A DNA stretch of 64,000 nt from Rhizomys pruinosus (GCA_009823505.1 VZQC01000590.1:651063-715062), one strand, 5' to 3'; positions 43,851-56,093 are shown, counted from the stretch's first letter. The notes: generated by a model not told the origin, from the sequence alone. Made by a program: numbers and translations.

Positions 43851-44734
43851 ATTGTGAGTGGACATAGGCTGAAGATAGGCCATCAGCCATAAGCTCAAAA
43901 TTCCTGTCCAGGGATCAGGAGTCTCTGGGCAGGTGGGAAATCACGGCCAAGAGTGGGAAACGTGTCTCGTTGTCCCAGGCCAAGGGCCTGAGTTGGAGGG
44001 ACCTCTCAGGCCGGGATACAGAAGTAGCCTGCTGTCCTCTGCATCGAGAGGCCAGTTCCCTACAGTGGCCGCAGGTGGGTACTGTGTTCCCCTTCCCTTA
44101 TCAGGGCCACATGGTACCTGCTCATTACAAAGAAAGCTTCCTACAGTCCCAGGGCCTCATCACGGTCCCCACTGACAGAGGGGCCCACTTGAGTTACCAT
44201 CCATCTGTATGTCCATCTGTCCATCTAGATCCAGTCCTGCACAATGCCTGTTTGTTCTGTGCTTTCCTTCTAGTCCTGGGGAGTTCAGTGAGACACTGGC
44301 ATCCCAAGGTTCAGCTCTGCCTCAAGCAGCATTCCCAACCAGTTCATCAATACCTCAACTAACCTCCTGCAGTGAGTGACATTCCTGGCATTGATATTAG
44401 CTCACCTCTGCCTAAAGAACCTCTGACTACAGTATGGTCTCTGAACTCTATAGCCCCTTTAACCTCTTTGTAGCCAGCCATTCTGTACCCTATGTATAAA
44501 CATATATAGCTATAATTACTTTGTGTTGTGCAATGTATGATTAGTGAGTTACTATCTGTAGTTGAGACTGGTTGGAATGAAAGAACTTATTTACCAAAGA
44601 CCAGCTATCAGGGGAAATGGGGACTACTTGGGAACTGCAGCGAATGAAACTAACATGACATGAATTTATTGTTATTTAATAAATTCTGACATTGTGGAAA
44701 GACACCCATGTGTCTGTGCTCCTGGCATAGTGTA
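43851..44734 (+). other. Unclassified DNA, possible ERV internal remnant
   Basis: A frame at 43970-44362 has scattered features that could be a decayed retroviral integrase core, downstream of the candidate LTR. The similarity is too weak for a firm call. The rest is AT-rich and unrecognised. Confidence 0.25.
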
Positions 44735-44805
44735 CTCACGATACTGGGATTGAATGCAGGGTCTTGCATATAGTGTGACGTGTCTACCACTGAGCTAAGC
44801 TTGTG
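44735..44805 (-). mobile_element. ID-like fragment
   Basis: ACTGGGATTGAATGCAGGG, GTCTACCACTGAGCTAAGC. Confidence 0.7.
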
Positions 44806-44873
44806 ATGTACTTTCCATTCTTTTTTTTTTTTTCCTCTTGCACCGTCATGCCCAGCATGGGACATAATTTTTT

Positions 44874-45026
44874 TTTTTTGGTCTTTTTGAGACAGGGTCT
44901 CCCCGTAGCCCCAGCTGTCCTGGAACTCACTCTGTAGACCAGGCTCACCTTGAACTCACAAAGATCCACCTGCCTCTGCCTCCCAAGTGCTAGGATTAAA
45001 GACGTGTGCCACCATGCCCGGCTACA
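44874..45026 (-). mobile_element. B1 SINE with TSD
   Basis: Reverse B1. ACATAATTTTTT precedes it (44862-44873) and follows it (45027-45038). Confidence 0.95.
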
Positions 45027-45039
45027 ACATAATTTTTTA

Positions 45040-45840
45040 TTTTTTTAAATTTTTTTTCACATAAATTTATTTTTATTTTTTAAACAAATCTAGACCCGTG
45101 TTCCCGCCCATTCCCTCACCCTGCCAGAGCTCATGCATTCTGCCAAACATGCTTTTCATCTCTTTCTCAGTCTTTCATAATATTCTCCATGAGGAAGTTG
45201 ACTGTTTTGAGCAGAAGTTCACTGTTTCAGTCAGTTCTTTGATGCAGTCCTTTCTGTTGTTGTTGTTGTTGTTTCCAATATACATTACACCCAACTGCTT
45301 TGGACAAAAGCTCAGGGGGCCCTACACAAGAAATACTTACAACTAGGTAACTGGCACTAGCATCCACAGATGAGGGATACCATTCATCGTTTGTTTTTTC
45401 TGGGACTGTGTTACTTCATTCAGCATGATGTCCTCTAGCTCCAGCCATTTTCCTGCAAAGCTCGTGATGTCGTCTTTCTTTACTGCTGCATAGAACTCCA
45501 TTGTGTAGATGTACCACATTTTCTTTATCCACTCGTCAGTTGAGGGGCATTTGTGTTGGTTCCAGCTCCTTGCTATTGTGAAGAGAGCTGAAATAAACAT
45601 GGCCGTGCATGTATCTTTGTGGTGGGGTGAGTCTTGAGGGTACATGCCCAGGAGTGGTATGGCTGGGTCGGGTGGCAAGTTCATTCTAAGTCTTCCAAGG
45701 GTTCTCCACACTGCTTTCCATAGTGGCTGGATGAGTTTACATTCCCACCAGCAGTGGATGAGTGTTCCCCTTTCCCCACAACCTCTCCAGGACTTGGTAT
45801 CATTTGTTTTCTTGATCCTAGCCAGTCTTATTGGAGTTCC
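45040..45840 (-). mobile_element. L1 3' end with ORF2 C-terminus, 5'-truncated
   Basis: T-rich strip (minus-strand A tail), ~300 bp of 3' UTR including a GTT microsatellite (45256-45271), then the ORF2 C-terminal coding part. Truncated before the reverse-transcriptase domain. Confidence 0.9.
45343..45840 (-). pseudogene. L1 ORF2 C-terminal fragment, still open
   Basis: The frame 45343-45927 (194 codons) is open; from about residue 36 onward it is L1 ORF2-like. It carries the C-terminal Cys-rich motif (Cys50, His58, Cys59, Cys63) and the conserved segments around Trp61-Trp62 and the PAIPLLG and MWYIYTMEF strings. It ends at the usual ORF2 C-terminus. The endonuclease and reverse-transcriptase domains are absent, so it is non-functional. 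An open frame of this length suggests a fairly young insertion. Confidence 0.88.
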
Positions 45841-46434
45841 ATTCTTTTTTATACAGTATGGAATATGGCTTATTTTCAATGTGCATGCTATGGTGTTAAT
45901 GTTTATGTCTACTCCGTGCATGGACACTTAATTGTGAATGTGATCATGTTAAAATGTTGAGCTAATAAGATTAAGTCAGGAGGATGAGCTCTAGTGTATG
46001 AGATTAATATCTCTTTAAGAGCTCACAGCATTTGCCTCTCTTACCCTTCTATGTCTCCATGAGAAGATACAGCAATAGAACCATCACAGCAGCAAAGAGT
46101 GTCCATCAGCACACACTAACCAACACCAGCACCTTGCCCAGTCGATGGAACGCCATCTGTGGAGAGGACTGATTTTCCCTGATTTGCTAAGGGACCTTCC
46201 TCCTGTTGGGCTTCGAAGCACAGGCAAGCACAACTGTTTCTTAACCTCTGTTTGCTTCCTCTGTTCCATTTGTCAGTCCATCCCTGCCTTTGTAATGCTG
46301 TGTGAGGGTGTTACTTGAGCATGTGTCGAGTTTGTATAAAGTTAATCTTTTTCCTCTCTGTATAAGTGTGTGAACAAAACCCACATAGCCCCAAGTGTTT
46401 TATTTTGGAGAAGGCTTCAAAATATGAATCTAGG
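45841..46434. other. Unclassified DNA
   Basis: No gene recognised. Nothing repeat-like beyond low-complexity strings. Confidence 0.4.
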
Positions 46435-46660
46435 GTTAGAGATATGACTCAGCAGTTAAGAGCACCTTTGGCTCTTGCAGAGGACCAGGGTTCAATTCCC
46501 AGCACCCACATGGTGGCTACCAACCCTCTGTAACTTCAGTTCCAATGGATCTGATGCCCTCTTCTGACTTCTGCAAGCACTGCACTCATGACTATACTTA
46601 TAAACATGCAGAAAAAGTACTAATATGCATAAGATAAAATTAATTAAAAGATTTAAAAAT
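46435..46660 (+). mobile_element. B2 SINE, older
   Basis: Forward: GTTAGAGATATGACTCAGC, AGTTAAGAGCACC, GGTTCAATTCCC, CATGGTGGCTACC. Confidence 0.9.
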
Positions 46661-46664
46661 GTGA

Positions 46665-47335
46665 CTCCAACTTCTTTATTATATAGAGTTGCTTGGGTTT
46701 ATTTTTCTTTTGTCTGTTTTGATGTCTTATTTTTCAACAAAATTAACATACACCATAAAAGTCACCAAATTTGTCAGCATGAAGTTATTTATAATAACCT
46801 CTTATCATTTAAATGTCTCAAGCATCCAGCATAACATCTTTTCAATTCTGATAGTGGAAACTCAAGTTCCTTCTTTGTTTTTAACCTTGATCAAACTTGT
46901 TAGAGGTTAATAAATTTTAAGGAAGCAATTTTTGGCTCTGTTGATGTTCTTTGCTGTGTATTTGATTTCACTTCATTGATTTGTTTTCTAATCTTCATTT
47001 CCGTTCCTTTACTTTATTTGGGCTTAAATTGCTATGCTTTTTCTAGCTTCTTAAAGAGAAAGTCTATGTGATTGATTTTTAATCTTTTTCCTTTTTTATC
47101 ACGTGAATTTATAGCTATAACTTTTTCACTCAGTAGTTACCCTTGATCAGTCAGTAACAGAGAAGTTCAATGTTGAATTGCCAACTCTGGGAGCTTTCGT
47201 AGCTATGTCTCCATTATCGTTTTTTTAAAGGAGCTCCATTGAGATTCTACTGTGTTTGTTCTGTTCTATGAAGGTCAGTTAGGTCAAGCTGTTGAGTTTT
47301 TCAGTTCTTCTGCTTGTGCCATCAACCACATGAGT
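46665..47335 (-). mobile_element. Old L1 ORF2 fragment
   Basis: Reverse ORF2 pattern of A/T-rich blocks: TTCACTTCATTGATTTG, CTTTTTCTAGCTTCTTAAAG and GTGAATTTATAGCTATAAC, in consensus order. Frames are broken. Confidence 0.65.
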
Positions 47336-47490
47336 GCTGGATGATAGGCCTGTATCTACATGCCTAGCCTTAGTGTCTGTTTGGTTTATGATTGATTGAT
47401 CGATTGGTTCACATCGCAGTGCTTAGGATCAAACCCGGGGCCTTGGACATGCTAGGCAAGTGCTCCATTTCTGAGCTGAATCCTCATCCC
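47336..47490 (-). mobile_element. B4-type SINE remnant
   Basis: B1-like end GATAGGCCTGTATCTACATG, GATTGATT repeats, then ID-like AGGATCAAACCCGGGGCC to GCTGAATCCTCATCCC. Confidence 0.65.
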
Positions 47491-47799
47491 TAGCATCTCT
47501 TATGAAAACAATAACTGCTTGACTCAGAACTCTGCCTCATGATCTCATTTCAAGATCTCTCATTCTAGAATGCCACAAGATCTGGATCCCCAAAGATGGT
47601 CACAGTGGATCTTATGTCTCAATATAGGAATGGAGGTGGTAAGTGTGTGGTTGGGGGAGGGGAGGTATAAACATTCAGTCTACAATACAAGTATTCTCTA
47701 CAAAGGTATTTTCTGATTTGCTGTATAAAAATTATATATGCATGTATTTTTGTCACAAACCAAACTCATATACATGTATCATATAAGTGCACACCTCAC
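47491..47799. other. Unclassified DNA
   Basis: No repeat or exon recognised. Confidence 0.4.
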
Positions 47800-48190
47800 C
47801 ACATTGCATTGCTCAGGTAATTAAGGAAAAGGAGGTAAAATTTGCTCCCACTTCCAAAGGTTTCAGTCCACCATGGAGAGGGCATGGTGGAGCCACTCAT
47901 ATCATGGCAGACTGGAAGCAAAATAGATTAGAACAGGAAGGGACCATGGCTAGACATAGACGGCCACAAAGACACAGACAAGACCCCTCTAGACAATTCT
48001 ACCTTCCCTGTTCCACCATATCCCAACTGTCTATTGAAATTTAACCCACCCATGTATTAAGCCCTTGATGAGGTCAGAGCCCTCATGGGGTCAATTTCCT
48101 GTGGAAACACCATCCCAGATGGACCTAGAGCTATGTTTTACTAATCTCCTAGCTGTTTCTCAGACTAATAGTTGACCACCAAGATCAACT
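47800..48190 (-). mobile_element. MaLR-like LTR, older
   Basis: Reverse pattern: AGTCCACCATGGAGAGGG, CATGGCAGACTGGAAGC, TTGATGAGGTCAGAGCCC, CTCATGGGGTCAATTTCC. The GATGAGGTCAGAGCCCTCAT core is characteristic. Confidence 0.6.
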
Positions 48191-48688
48191 GTACAAGGAT
48201 TAAAATATTTTTCTAGTAAATTTCCCAAGAAAGATGAATGAGCACAGAATTCCTAGAGTTCTCACATATTTATGGCTACTTTCCTGGGGCTTAGTACTTG
48301 AACAGCAGCAGGACTGAAAATCAAGTCTTAAGGCTATTATTCTTTTCTTTGAATTTCTTTTACTTTTAATTCAATTTTGATTAATTGACTGATTGATTAA
48401 CATTTTTCTGGGGCTTCCCACACCTCCCGCCCATCCTCAACCTCCTTGACGATGCTGTCCTGTTTTGCTCTCTACATTACTCTCTAGATGTCTGGTGTCA
48501 GCTGAATTACTTTTTCCTTATAAGTAATTAGGTCTTTCTATTTTTACAATTTAAATGTTTTTCTTTATCTTTTCATCTAATTATTTTACTTGTGTATGTC
48601 TCAGAAGTTACTGTTCTTATCTCCCAGGGCCTTGGGGAGTGCTTCCACTCTGCTCAGTCAAGTTTTTCTTTCTGAAAAAAGTTTAACT
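48191..48688. other. Unique AT-rich DNA
   Basis: No gene or repeat recognised; target region of repeat X copy B. Confidence 0.45.
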
Positions 48689-49426
48689 GGATTATAGTTT
48701 TATTTTTATTTTTTTTAATTTATTTTTTTATTGATGCTTTGTGCATTTCATACATCATTTTCCAATTCAGTTCAGGCACATTTCCCTTTCCCTTCCCCCC
48801 TACCCCCACCCCATCCCAGATCATGCATTTTGCCATAACTGTCCTGCATCTTTCAGTTTTTTTTTCATTTTTTAGCTATAAGTGATAATCCATGAGTACA
48901 AGCATCCTTCATATAAAACCAATTTGCAGGCTGTTGTGCCCAAACCCCAAGACTCCACTGTCAGCACCAGCTACACCTCACCTGCCTGGAAATACTGTGC
49001 AGCAGAGGCAGCCATATGCCTGTATATCCCAAACCTAATTGGCTATTGGCTCTCTCCTTGGAGGAATAACCCATGGCTGATGCCACAAGCTTACATCCTC
49101 TACAGGTTGGGAGATGTTATAAGCCACAGTAAGACCCTGTTATATTTAACGGAAAAAATGTAATTCATGGATTAACATATCATCCAAACACATGTGTCTA
49201 TACCAAAGTAACCTACTATAACTATTAGTGCTGTTTAAATACCTATATATCTAATTGCTTGTGCTTCATTAGTAGGATTGAAAGGTTATTCCTGGACAAA
49301 CTGTCAGCCCATGAAAGGAAACAGCCAGAATTGACCAGAGTCCAAGACAACAGCTCCAGAGAGAGTGGACTGTTTTGCTTCTCATCCACCTGTGCCCCTT
49401 TTCTAAGCCTAGGGATTATAGTTTTA
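48689..49426 (-). mobile_element. Repeat X copy B, twin-primed insertion
   Basis: TSD GGATTATAGTTTTA at 48689-48702 and 49413-49426. The left part (48703-48945) is the 3' end of repeat X in reverse. The right part (48946-49412) is an upstream portion in forward orientation, i.e. inverted. About 150 bp present in copy A (13540-13690) are missing at the junction. This is a textbook L1 twin-priming product. Identity to copy A in the shared 191 bp is about 95% by hand count. Confidence 0.9.
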
Positions 49427-49561
49427 AATGACAGTTTTCTTTCATTGTTTAATATCTAATTACAGGGCCTCCAATTATACATTTGTTGGATCTTTGTTGT
49501 CTGTCTTCTGTATCAACTACCTTCCCAATAAGCACTTTTCCACATCCTCTCTTTATGTCTC

Positions 49562-49690
49562 ATTTTTTATTTATGTGTATGTGTGTGTGCACTGCTTGTC
49601 TGTGTGTGAACCACACCTGTGCTGGTGCCCATGGAGGCCAGAAGAGGGCATCGGATCCTCAGGAGTTACAGGAAGTTGTCTTAACTTTCT
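49562..49690 (-). mobile_element. B2 SINE fragment
   Basis: Reverse B2 tail half: TTTATTTATGTGTATGTG, CCCATGGAGGCCAGAAGAGG, TCGGATCCTCAGGAGTTAC. Confidence 0.85.
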
Positions 49691-51379
49691 TCCCTCTAAT
49701 CATGACTCTGGTCTAAGAGGACCCTCTCTCACTGTCTTCAAGTCAACGTCTGACCTCCCTTGGAAGATTCCTTTTGTTCCCTGCAGATCCTCTGCTGGTC
49801 CTTCAAGTGAAAGTTAATAGAAATAAAAAAAAATTTTGTGGGATCTTGATGTTTGCTTTGCAGGTTCACTAGAAATATTTAGTGGATTTTAATTTTGCAG
49901 AGTGCATGGGGTTTTTAGTGGGTCTGTTTTCTCTTCTCTTCTTGGTTGGAAGCTGTATTTAAGTTATTTCAATTTCCTTGGCTGCCAGGAAATCTCCTGT
50001 ATGTAGTTCCCACTCAAACGTGTTCCTTCTTTACCTTTTTTTTTTCTTTTCCACAAAAGCCACTGCAGAATAGAAAAAAAAATGATGTCTATAGAAAAAG
50101 AAGAAATGTACTTCTTCAAAATTTGATTTGCACAAAACACTGAAAATGCTTGGCAGTAAGACACAAATCTTGTTTAATAACCATTGTTAACAGCAACCTA
50201 TTCAACTTCTAATAAAATCAGAATGTCAGACAATATTGTAATCACATGCTTAGTTAAAATATCTATGCTTGATGGCATTTGAAATTTTAAACAAAAGGTA
50301 AATCCTTTCTGTTATAATTTCCCTAGGTCTCAATACTGTCGAACATATAGTTGAGATATTTATATTCATGATGCCTTTAGAAATACAGGCAGGAACGGAA
50401 ACCTAAGGGCAGAATGAGGTGAGGGCTTATAAACTTAGGACTTCACTTTTTGGGGGACTCAGGCTTGGTGCTCATAGATATCTTAACCGTGATTAGCAAT
50501 TTATGTATATGATAAAATTACATTTCATAATGAGTCTTCCCATTCTGCAGATAATAAAGACAACCAGGATGTTCTTCATAGAAAATGCTGAAATTTATTA
50601 ATGATATAAATTATGAATCCAACCAATGCAAAATAATAAGTATGAAGCATATTATTTATGTACTCAAGTAATTATTCTCCTATTTTCTCCTAATATCCTA
50701 TTGTTATTAGAAATTTTATACCCTATTAATTTCCCCTGACTTCTCCCCACAGCACAACATTTGTATTAAGCACATGCACGTTCTCACATACAGACATCCA
50801 TGCACAACTGAACACCACCCAGGAATAGCCCCTGGCATTGACAGAGCATGATAATAAACTCAGAAGCAAGAGACACATTCTGACAGCCCAGTAGGCCTTC
50901 GTCTAGCTTTATCCTCAAAGTATGAATTAGGAGAGCCAAACTTGGACCAAGTCCTTGGACATGTAAAATAGATGACTGGAAATCAGAGTGGTATTTTTGT
51001 GTGTGAATCTTTGAGCTTGGAAAGAATTCAGATTAAAAGGATTTTCAACATCTGGCAGCCTGCAGTCTGAGGTGTTTCCAGCTACAGGGAAGCCTTGATT
51101 AAATGCATCTTCCTTATGGACCTTCTAATTCCTCATGAGATGCAGGATTCCAATTAGTTTGATGCCACTTGAGGAAGAAGGTTAAACTTATTGACTAAGA
51201 GGTACTGTCAGTGTGTACCCTCTATTCTCGAAGCATGAATAATCAGGAGCTGACTCCAGGATCAATTTGCCTGATATTAAATCATACCTTTTCTCAAATG
51301 GAAATGTACAAACAAAGGGGACAGAAAAGAAATATTCAACAACTAGTCATTTTCTGTGATATTTTAGGTTTTTAAAAGT
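49691..51379. other. Unique AT-rich DNA, candidate conserved elements
   Basis: 1.7 kb with no recognised repeat. 51050-51330 has ATTAAAT, TCTAATTCC and CCAATTAG cores reminiscent of conserved enhancers. No exon found. Confidence 0.45.
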
Positions 51380-51597
51380 GGAGGCTGGAGAGACGGTTCA
51401 GCAGTTAAGAGCACTGACTGCTCTGGCAGAGGACCTGGGTTCAAAGCCTATTACCCACATGGAGGCTAACATATACCCATAACTCCAGTTCCAGGGCATC
51501 CAATGCCTTGTTCTGACCTCTGCAGGCATTGCATGACACAGGTACACTTATATATATTCAGGTATAATACTCATCCACATAAAAATAAATAAATAGG
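51380..51597 (+). mobile_element. B2 SINE (first of tandem pair)
   Basis: Forward: GGAGAGACGGTTCAGC, AGTTAAGAGCACTGAC, GGTTCAAAGCC. Ends in AAAAATAAATAAAT. Confidence 0.92.
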
Positions 51598-51832
51598 GGG
51601 GATGGAGAGATTTCTCAGTGGTTAAGAGCACTGGTTACTCTTATAGAAGACCCAAGTTTGAATCCCAGCCACCCACATGGTAGCTAACAACAGTCCATAG
51701 CTCCAGTTCCAGGTAATCTGATGGTCTCTTCTGGCTTCTAAGGGCATTGTGTGACATGGGTACACTTACATACATTCAGGTAACATACTCATATACATAA
51801 AATAAAATATAAAATAAATAAAAATTTATACT
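51598..51832 (+). mobile_element. B2 SINE (second of tandem pair)
   Basis: Begins directly at the A-rich tail of the preceding B2, same orientation. GGTTAAGAGCACTGG, AGTTTGAATCCCAG. One copy probably inserted into the other's tail. Confidence 0.92.
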
Positions 51833-51849
51833 AAAAAAGCACATTTATA

Positions 51850-52005
51850 GACCCAGGCCTGGTGGTGACACATACCTTTAATTCCAGCATATAGGAGGCA
51901 GGGGCAGGTGGATCTCTGTGAGACTGAGGACAGCCTGGTCTACATAGCAAGTTCTAGGACAGCTGAGGCTATGTGGAGATACTGTCTCAAAACAAAACAA
52001 CAATA
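51850..52005 (+). mobile_element. B1 SINE, older
   Basis: Forward: GGCCTGGTGGTGACAC, AGGTGGATCTCTGTGAG, ACTGTCTCAAAACAAAAC. ATTTATAG on both sides. Confidence 0.88.
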
Positions 52006-52016
52006 AATATTTATAG

Positions 52017-52268
52017 GGCTGGGAGATGGCTCAGTTGGTAAAGTGTTTGCCATGCAAGTGTGAGGAGGCAGGGCAGAGACACAGAATGACGCTGAGCTCA
52101 CTGGCCAGCTGGTCTACTGAACCAAATAGCTCCGAGTCCCTGTCTTACCAAGGCATGCAGGGATGAATGAGAAAGATGAGTGACATCACCCTCTGGCACA
52201 CCCATATGTGCACACACACATACACAAACACACACGCACACACACAGGCACATGCACACACATTTATG
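52017..52268 (+). mobile_element. B4-type SINE with (CA)n tail
   Basis: ID-like head GGCTGGGAGATGGCTCAG with GTAAAGTG, B1-derived middle, then CCTCTGGCACACCC and a CA-rich tail at 52206-52264. Confidence 0.75.
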
Positions 52269-52411
52269 TGCATTCTCAAATGAGGGACCTGAAACTTGTG
52301 ACCGATGTAAAATAGGGGTTGCCACCCCTGTTTGATAGCTTGGGATCTACAGTTAAAGTGGCTTGTTCAGAGCACCTGGTCAGCCCAAGGGAACTAGAGA
52401 AAGAAGGTCAG

Positions 52412-52725
52412 CCTTCTGAAACAGTTTGTATGTAAAGTGTCCCCAACAGGCCCATGTGTCGAATGCTGGGTCCCCAGCTGGTGACACTGTTTTGGGAAGT
52501 GATGGAAACTACAGGATATGGGGTCTATATGGGGGCAGTAGGTGACTGGGTGCCAGCTTTGAAGGGTATTTTGTCCCTGGCTCTTTCTAGCCATGGTCAG
52601 CCTCCCCTCAAGCCCACAGCAATGGAACCACATGTCATGTACTGAAATCTTGGGCCACAATAAACTCTTCCTCCTTCTAAGTTGTTTTTTTTTGGGTTGT
52701 CAGAGGGATGAAAGTGTATGTAACA
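52412..52725 (+). mobile_element. MaLR-like LTR, diverged
   Basis: ACAGTTTGTATGTAAAGTGTCC, TGGTGACACTGTTTTGGG, CACAATAAACTCTTCC (polyadenylation) and end TGTATGTAACACAC. A T9 run interrupts the end. Confidence 0.65.
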
Positions 52726-53489
52726 CACCGTCAATCTCCTCACCTATCCCCTGGAAGACTCACAAGCTGGTCCAGCATTTTCTGCTTAGAATGTGTTTAG
52801 GAAGCCAGAGCATCTGTGCTGACTGAGTCTAAATTGTCTACTTCAGATTGGAAAATGGATCAAGAGAAGAAACCAGCGACAGAAGAAATGGAATCAGCTG
52901 TTGATATCCAGAGTGGATGAGAATCCACCTTTACAGAAACTACAGTGCAATGGGAGCTTCCCACACTTTCTGATGCAACTCGGATCTTGATGTTTCATCA
53001 AAGAAGTGAAAGTTCTTGAAATGTTGAGCCTCTGAAATCACACCTGACTGTTTTTCAGTCAGTAGAGTCTGCGATTTCTGAGGAAGGCCAGAATCACTGG
53101 GAGCATTTTTTCCCAAACTATTTCTGAACCAAATTTCACTTCTGCTTGTATGTCTTGATCAGATCAATACTGGCCCCATGCTCACACTTTCTGAAACCTT
53201 CATCTAAATCATTTTTAGTTTTTTTCTTCTATGGAAAAATATCTATCTTTAAAACAGTAGCAAAGTATATTTTCCTAAGTCAAAATAGCACAACAGAAAG
53301 CCATATGATTTTTTTAGTCAAGTGTAATAGACACTTATGATTTCTACTCACGGAAGAGTCAGATTTGATTCCTGCAACTCCTGCAAAGGAAGGGTCAGTA
53401 ATAAGAACTTTATGAGTTTCAAATCCCTAGTCAGGCATCTTTAAGCAAGGTCAGTGCTTACAGGTCTCCTCTGAAGCCCACCACAGGCA
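52726..53489. other. Unique sequence
   Basis: No repeat or exon recognised. Confidence 0.45.
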
Positions 53490-53650
53490 TATGCACGTAC
53501 AACTCACACACATCACCTATACATGTACACACAGACACATACACACATGCATGCATAAAAAAACACACATGCAGAGACATATACATCCACATACACACAC
53601 ATGAATAAGCACACATGTACATACACATACACAAATGCACACACATAAAG
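53490..53650. repeat. CA-rich low-complexity tract
   Basis: Degenerate ACACACAT/ACATGCAT units. On the minus strand this gives spurious Cys/Val frames. Confidence 0.85.
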
Positions 53651-55133
53651 CAGAGGAGGAAAGATTTGAGAGCCTAGGTTAGTCTCGGCATTCCTTGTAC
53701 ATTTTTATACAGACTTAAACTGTTATTTGGGCCGTAATGTCAGAACTTCAGCTATAACATTCAGAGAAGAGCGTTATTAGGTGGTCTTCTTTTTACACTA
53801 TGCTAGGGGCTGTGCGCTGGAAACTAAGACCCAATTTCTAGATTCATAGCTTAGAGATAGGAATATATTTCAGACAGATATTTGACATCTACTGTTAACA
53901 TTGATTTATTGTAATCCACTTTATACATTTTTCAGAAATAGCTACTAGTTGAAAAATCAGGACCAGAAATGTTGGGTACATCATTGGGTCTCCTATCTGA
54001 CTACATTTCAATGTCAGATATAATTAATATTTTCAAACAAGCCCCTCTAGGGTGCTTTGGAATCATATACTGATCTTAGTTTGTAAGTATGAACATTGCA
54101 TTTTCTGAGAGTGGAGATAATCCAGGGGCAGAAGCATAGCTGCTTTCTGCACACAGCCTGCCCATCTCACTGAAGATATATCTGCTTTTTGATATGCATT
54201 AACTCTTCTGGAGTACTCAAGCTTCCGATTTATAGACAGAGCATAAACAAGCTTTCCCCAGCATGCTCACTTTTCACTCGGGCAAAAACCAAATCACTGA
54301 AATTTTGGAACTGTAGTTAAAATCCTTCTAATCAAGAAAATTCATTCACTGGCTGTGTATTGGCATTCTGGTTTATTGATAAGCTGAAAGATGGTCAGGG
54401 AAAAGCAAGTAGGCAGGGGCATGCCTTGTTTTCCTTTCTTTTCACAACATCCTTTCCACAGCTTGTTGATGGCAATTTATGTGAAGTTCAATAAAAGACC
54501 ACACCATACTGGGGTGTTTTTGTTTTTTTTTAATGTAAGGTTTAGGTCTCGCTTTTTCTTTGGCTTTCTTTTCATGCTATTATAATTCTGTTGGGATATT
54601 TATAACTTTGAATTTTATATTCTATATAACTCAGTTTATGTCTTTGCCCTCTAAGTTGAAAACTTCTTTCATTTTTTTCTGGGATCATTTTTCATCTTTC
54701 CTGAACTCATCACCCAGAAGTTAGGGAGCTGGACTCCATGCATAAATCCACCTTCTCAAAACTCAGAGACTTGCCTTCAGATCCTGTGAGTACATGTTAA
54801 ATTTCCTAGCTGTGCCTTGTTAACTGACTATTTGAAATCTACAGACCATAGATGCTCAGTACTCTAGGCCAGTGGCCCCCTACAGATTAATTCATTTACC
54901 CTGAATAAGAACAATATTACTCTAAAAAACAGCTTATTCTCCAGCATATTTTAAAATTCAACATCCAATTGCTTTTATCATATATTTAGAGATGAAAACA
55001 TGCATAGCTCTTAAAGTCTTAGATGGTATGTATATTTATATCTCAGAATTGTGTAATTCTAGCTTCGTAGTATCAATTCCCACTGATGCTGTGAGGAGAG
55101 CCATCATTATCCATTCAAGAGCTACACAAAATT
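53651..55133. other. Unique AT-rich DNA
   Basis: 1.5 kb without a recognised repeat or exon. 53980-54330 looks like possible conserved non-coding DNA by composition only. Confidence 0.4.
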
Positions 55134-55285
55134 GAGCTGAGTTTGGAGGCACATGTCTTTAATCCTAGCACATGGGAAGCTGAGACAGGATTGTGAACTA
55201 ACTGGTGGGCACCTTGGCCTACTTGGGTAGCTCAAGTCAACCTGGGCTACAAATTAACATCTTATTTTAAACAAAGAAACAGATA
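55134..55285 (+). mobile_element. Old B1/PB1-like SINE
   Basis: Forward: GCTGAGTTTGGAGGCAC, GTCTTTAATCCTAGCAC, TCAACCTGGGCTACAAATT. Strongly diverged, with a central insertion. Confidence 0.75.
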
Positions 55286-55899
55286 AACATTCATCACTAC
55301 AGAGCAAAACAAAATGGAAGAAATGCATGAAGTATTCTCAAATAGAAATACTATTTTTTTTTCATTAAAACTTTCATGTTAATTTCTGGTGAGAATTTCC
55401 TCTAAGTGTAGTTTATTTTGTGATTAAAAATCTAGATCAGCCTTTAACACTTCTCCATCAAAATAAAAGAAGATACATTTAGAATGTTTTTCAAATTATT
55501 GTTCTCAAGACCCTGTTAGATTTTTCCTGGTCAGGACTATCTTTAAAAGTATTACTAATATACACTACAGTCTTAATTTAACATATATTTTAGTAAGTAA
55601 TTATTGAACTCATAAAATCTCATTTAGAATATAACTTTTAGCCAAATAGATGAGTGTGAGTATTTTCAGAGTTTGTTTATGTATGCATGCATGAATATGG
55701 ATGAATACAGTGTTGTTAAAATGTTCATCGTATATTCCAAAATCTACTCAAATGCTTAGAAAACTTGTTATCATAATTAAGGAGATATGGGAGCTTCATG
55801 ATGGCAATTCTTTGAAATTGTGAGCATTTCACATACATAAAAAATCATAGTGACTCAAGAATTTCAAAATGAATGATAACCAACACCTCAGTTCCTCTG
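55286..55899. other. AT-rich DNA
   Basis: No gene recognised. May include L1-derived sequence that I cannot align by eye. Confidence 0.35.
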
Positions 55900-56046
55900 G
55901 ATCTTTCTGAGCATATTCCTCTGCTGATAGACAACTAGGTTGACTACAATAAATGTTGCAAGTGTCTTTGTGATATGTTGACTTAGACTCCTTCAGCTAA
56001 ACACCCAGGAGTGTGGTAACTGGATCATATGGTAGTTCTGGTTTTA

Positions 56047-56050
56047 GTAT

Positions 56051-56093
<43 letters not shown>

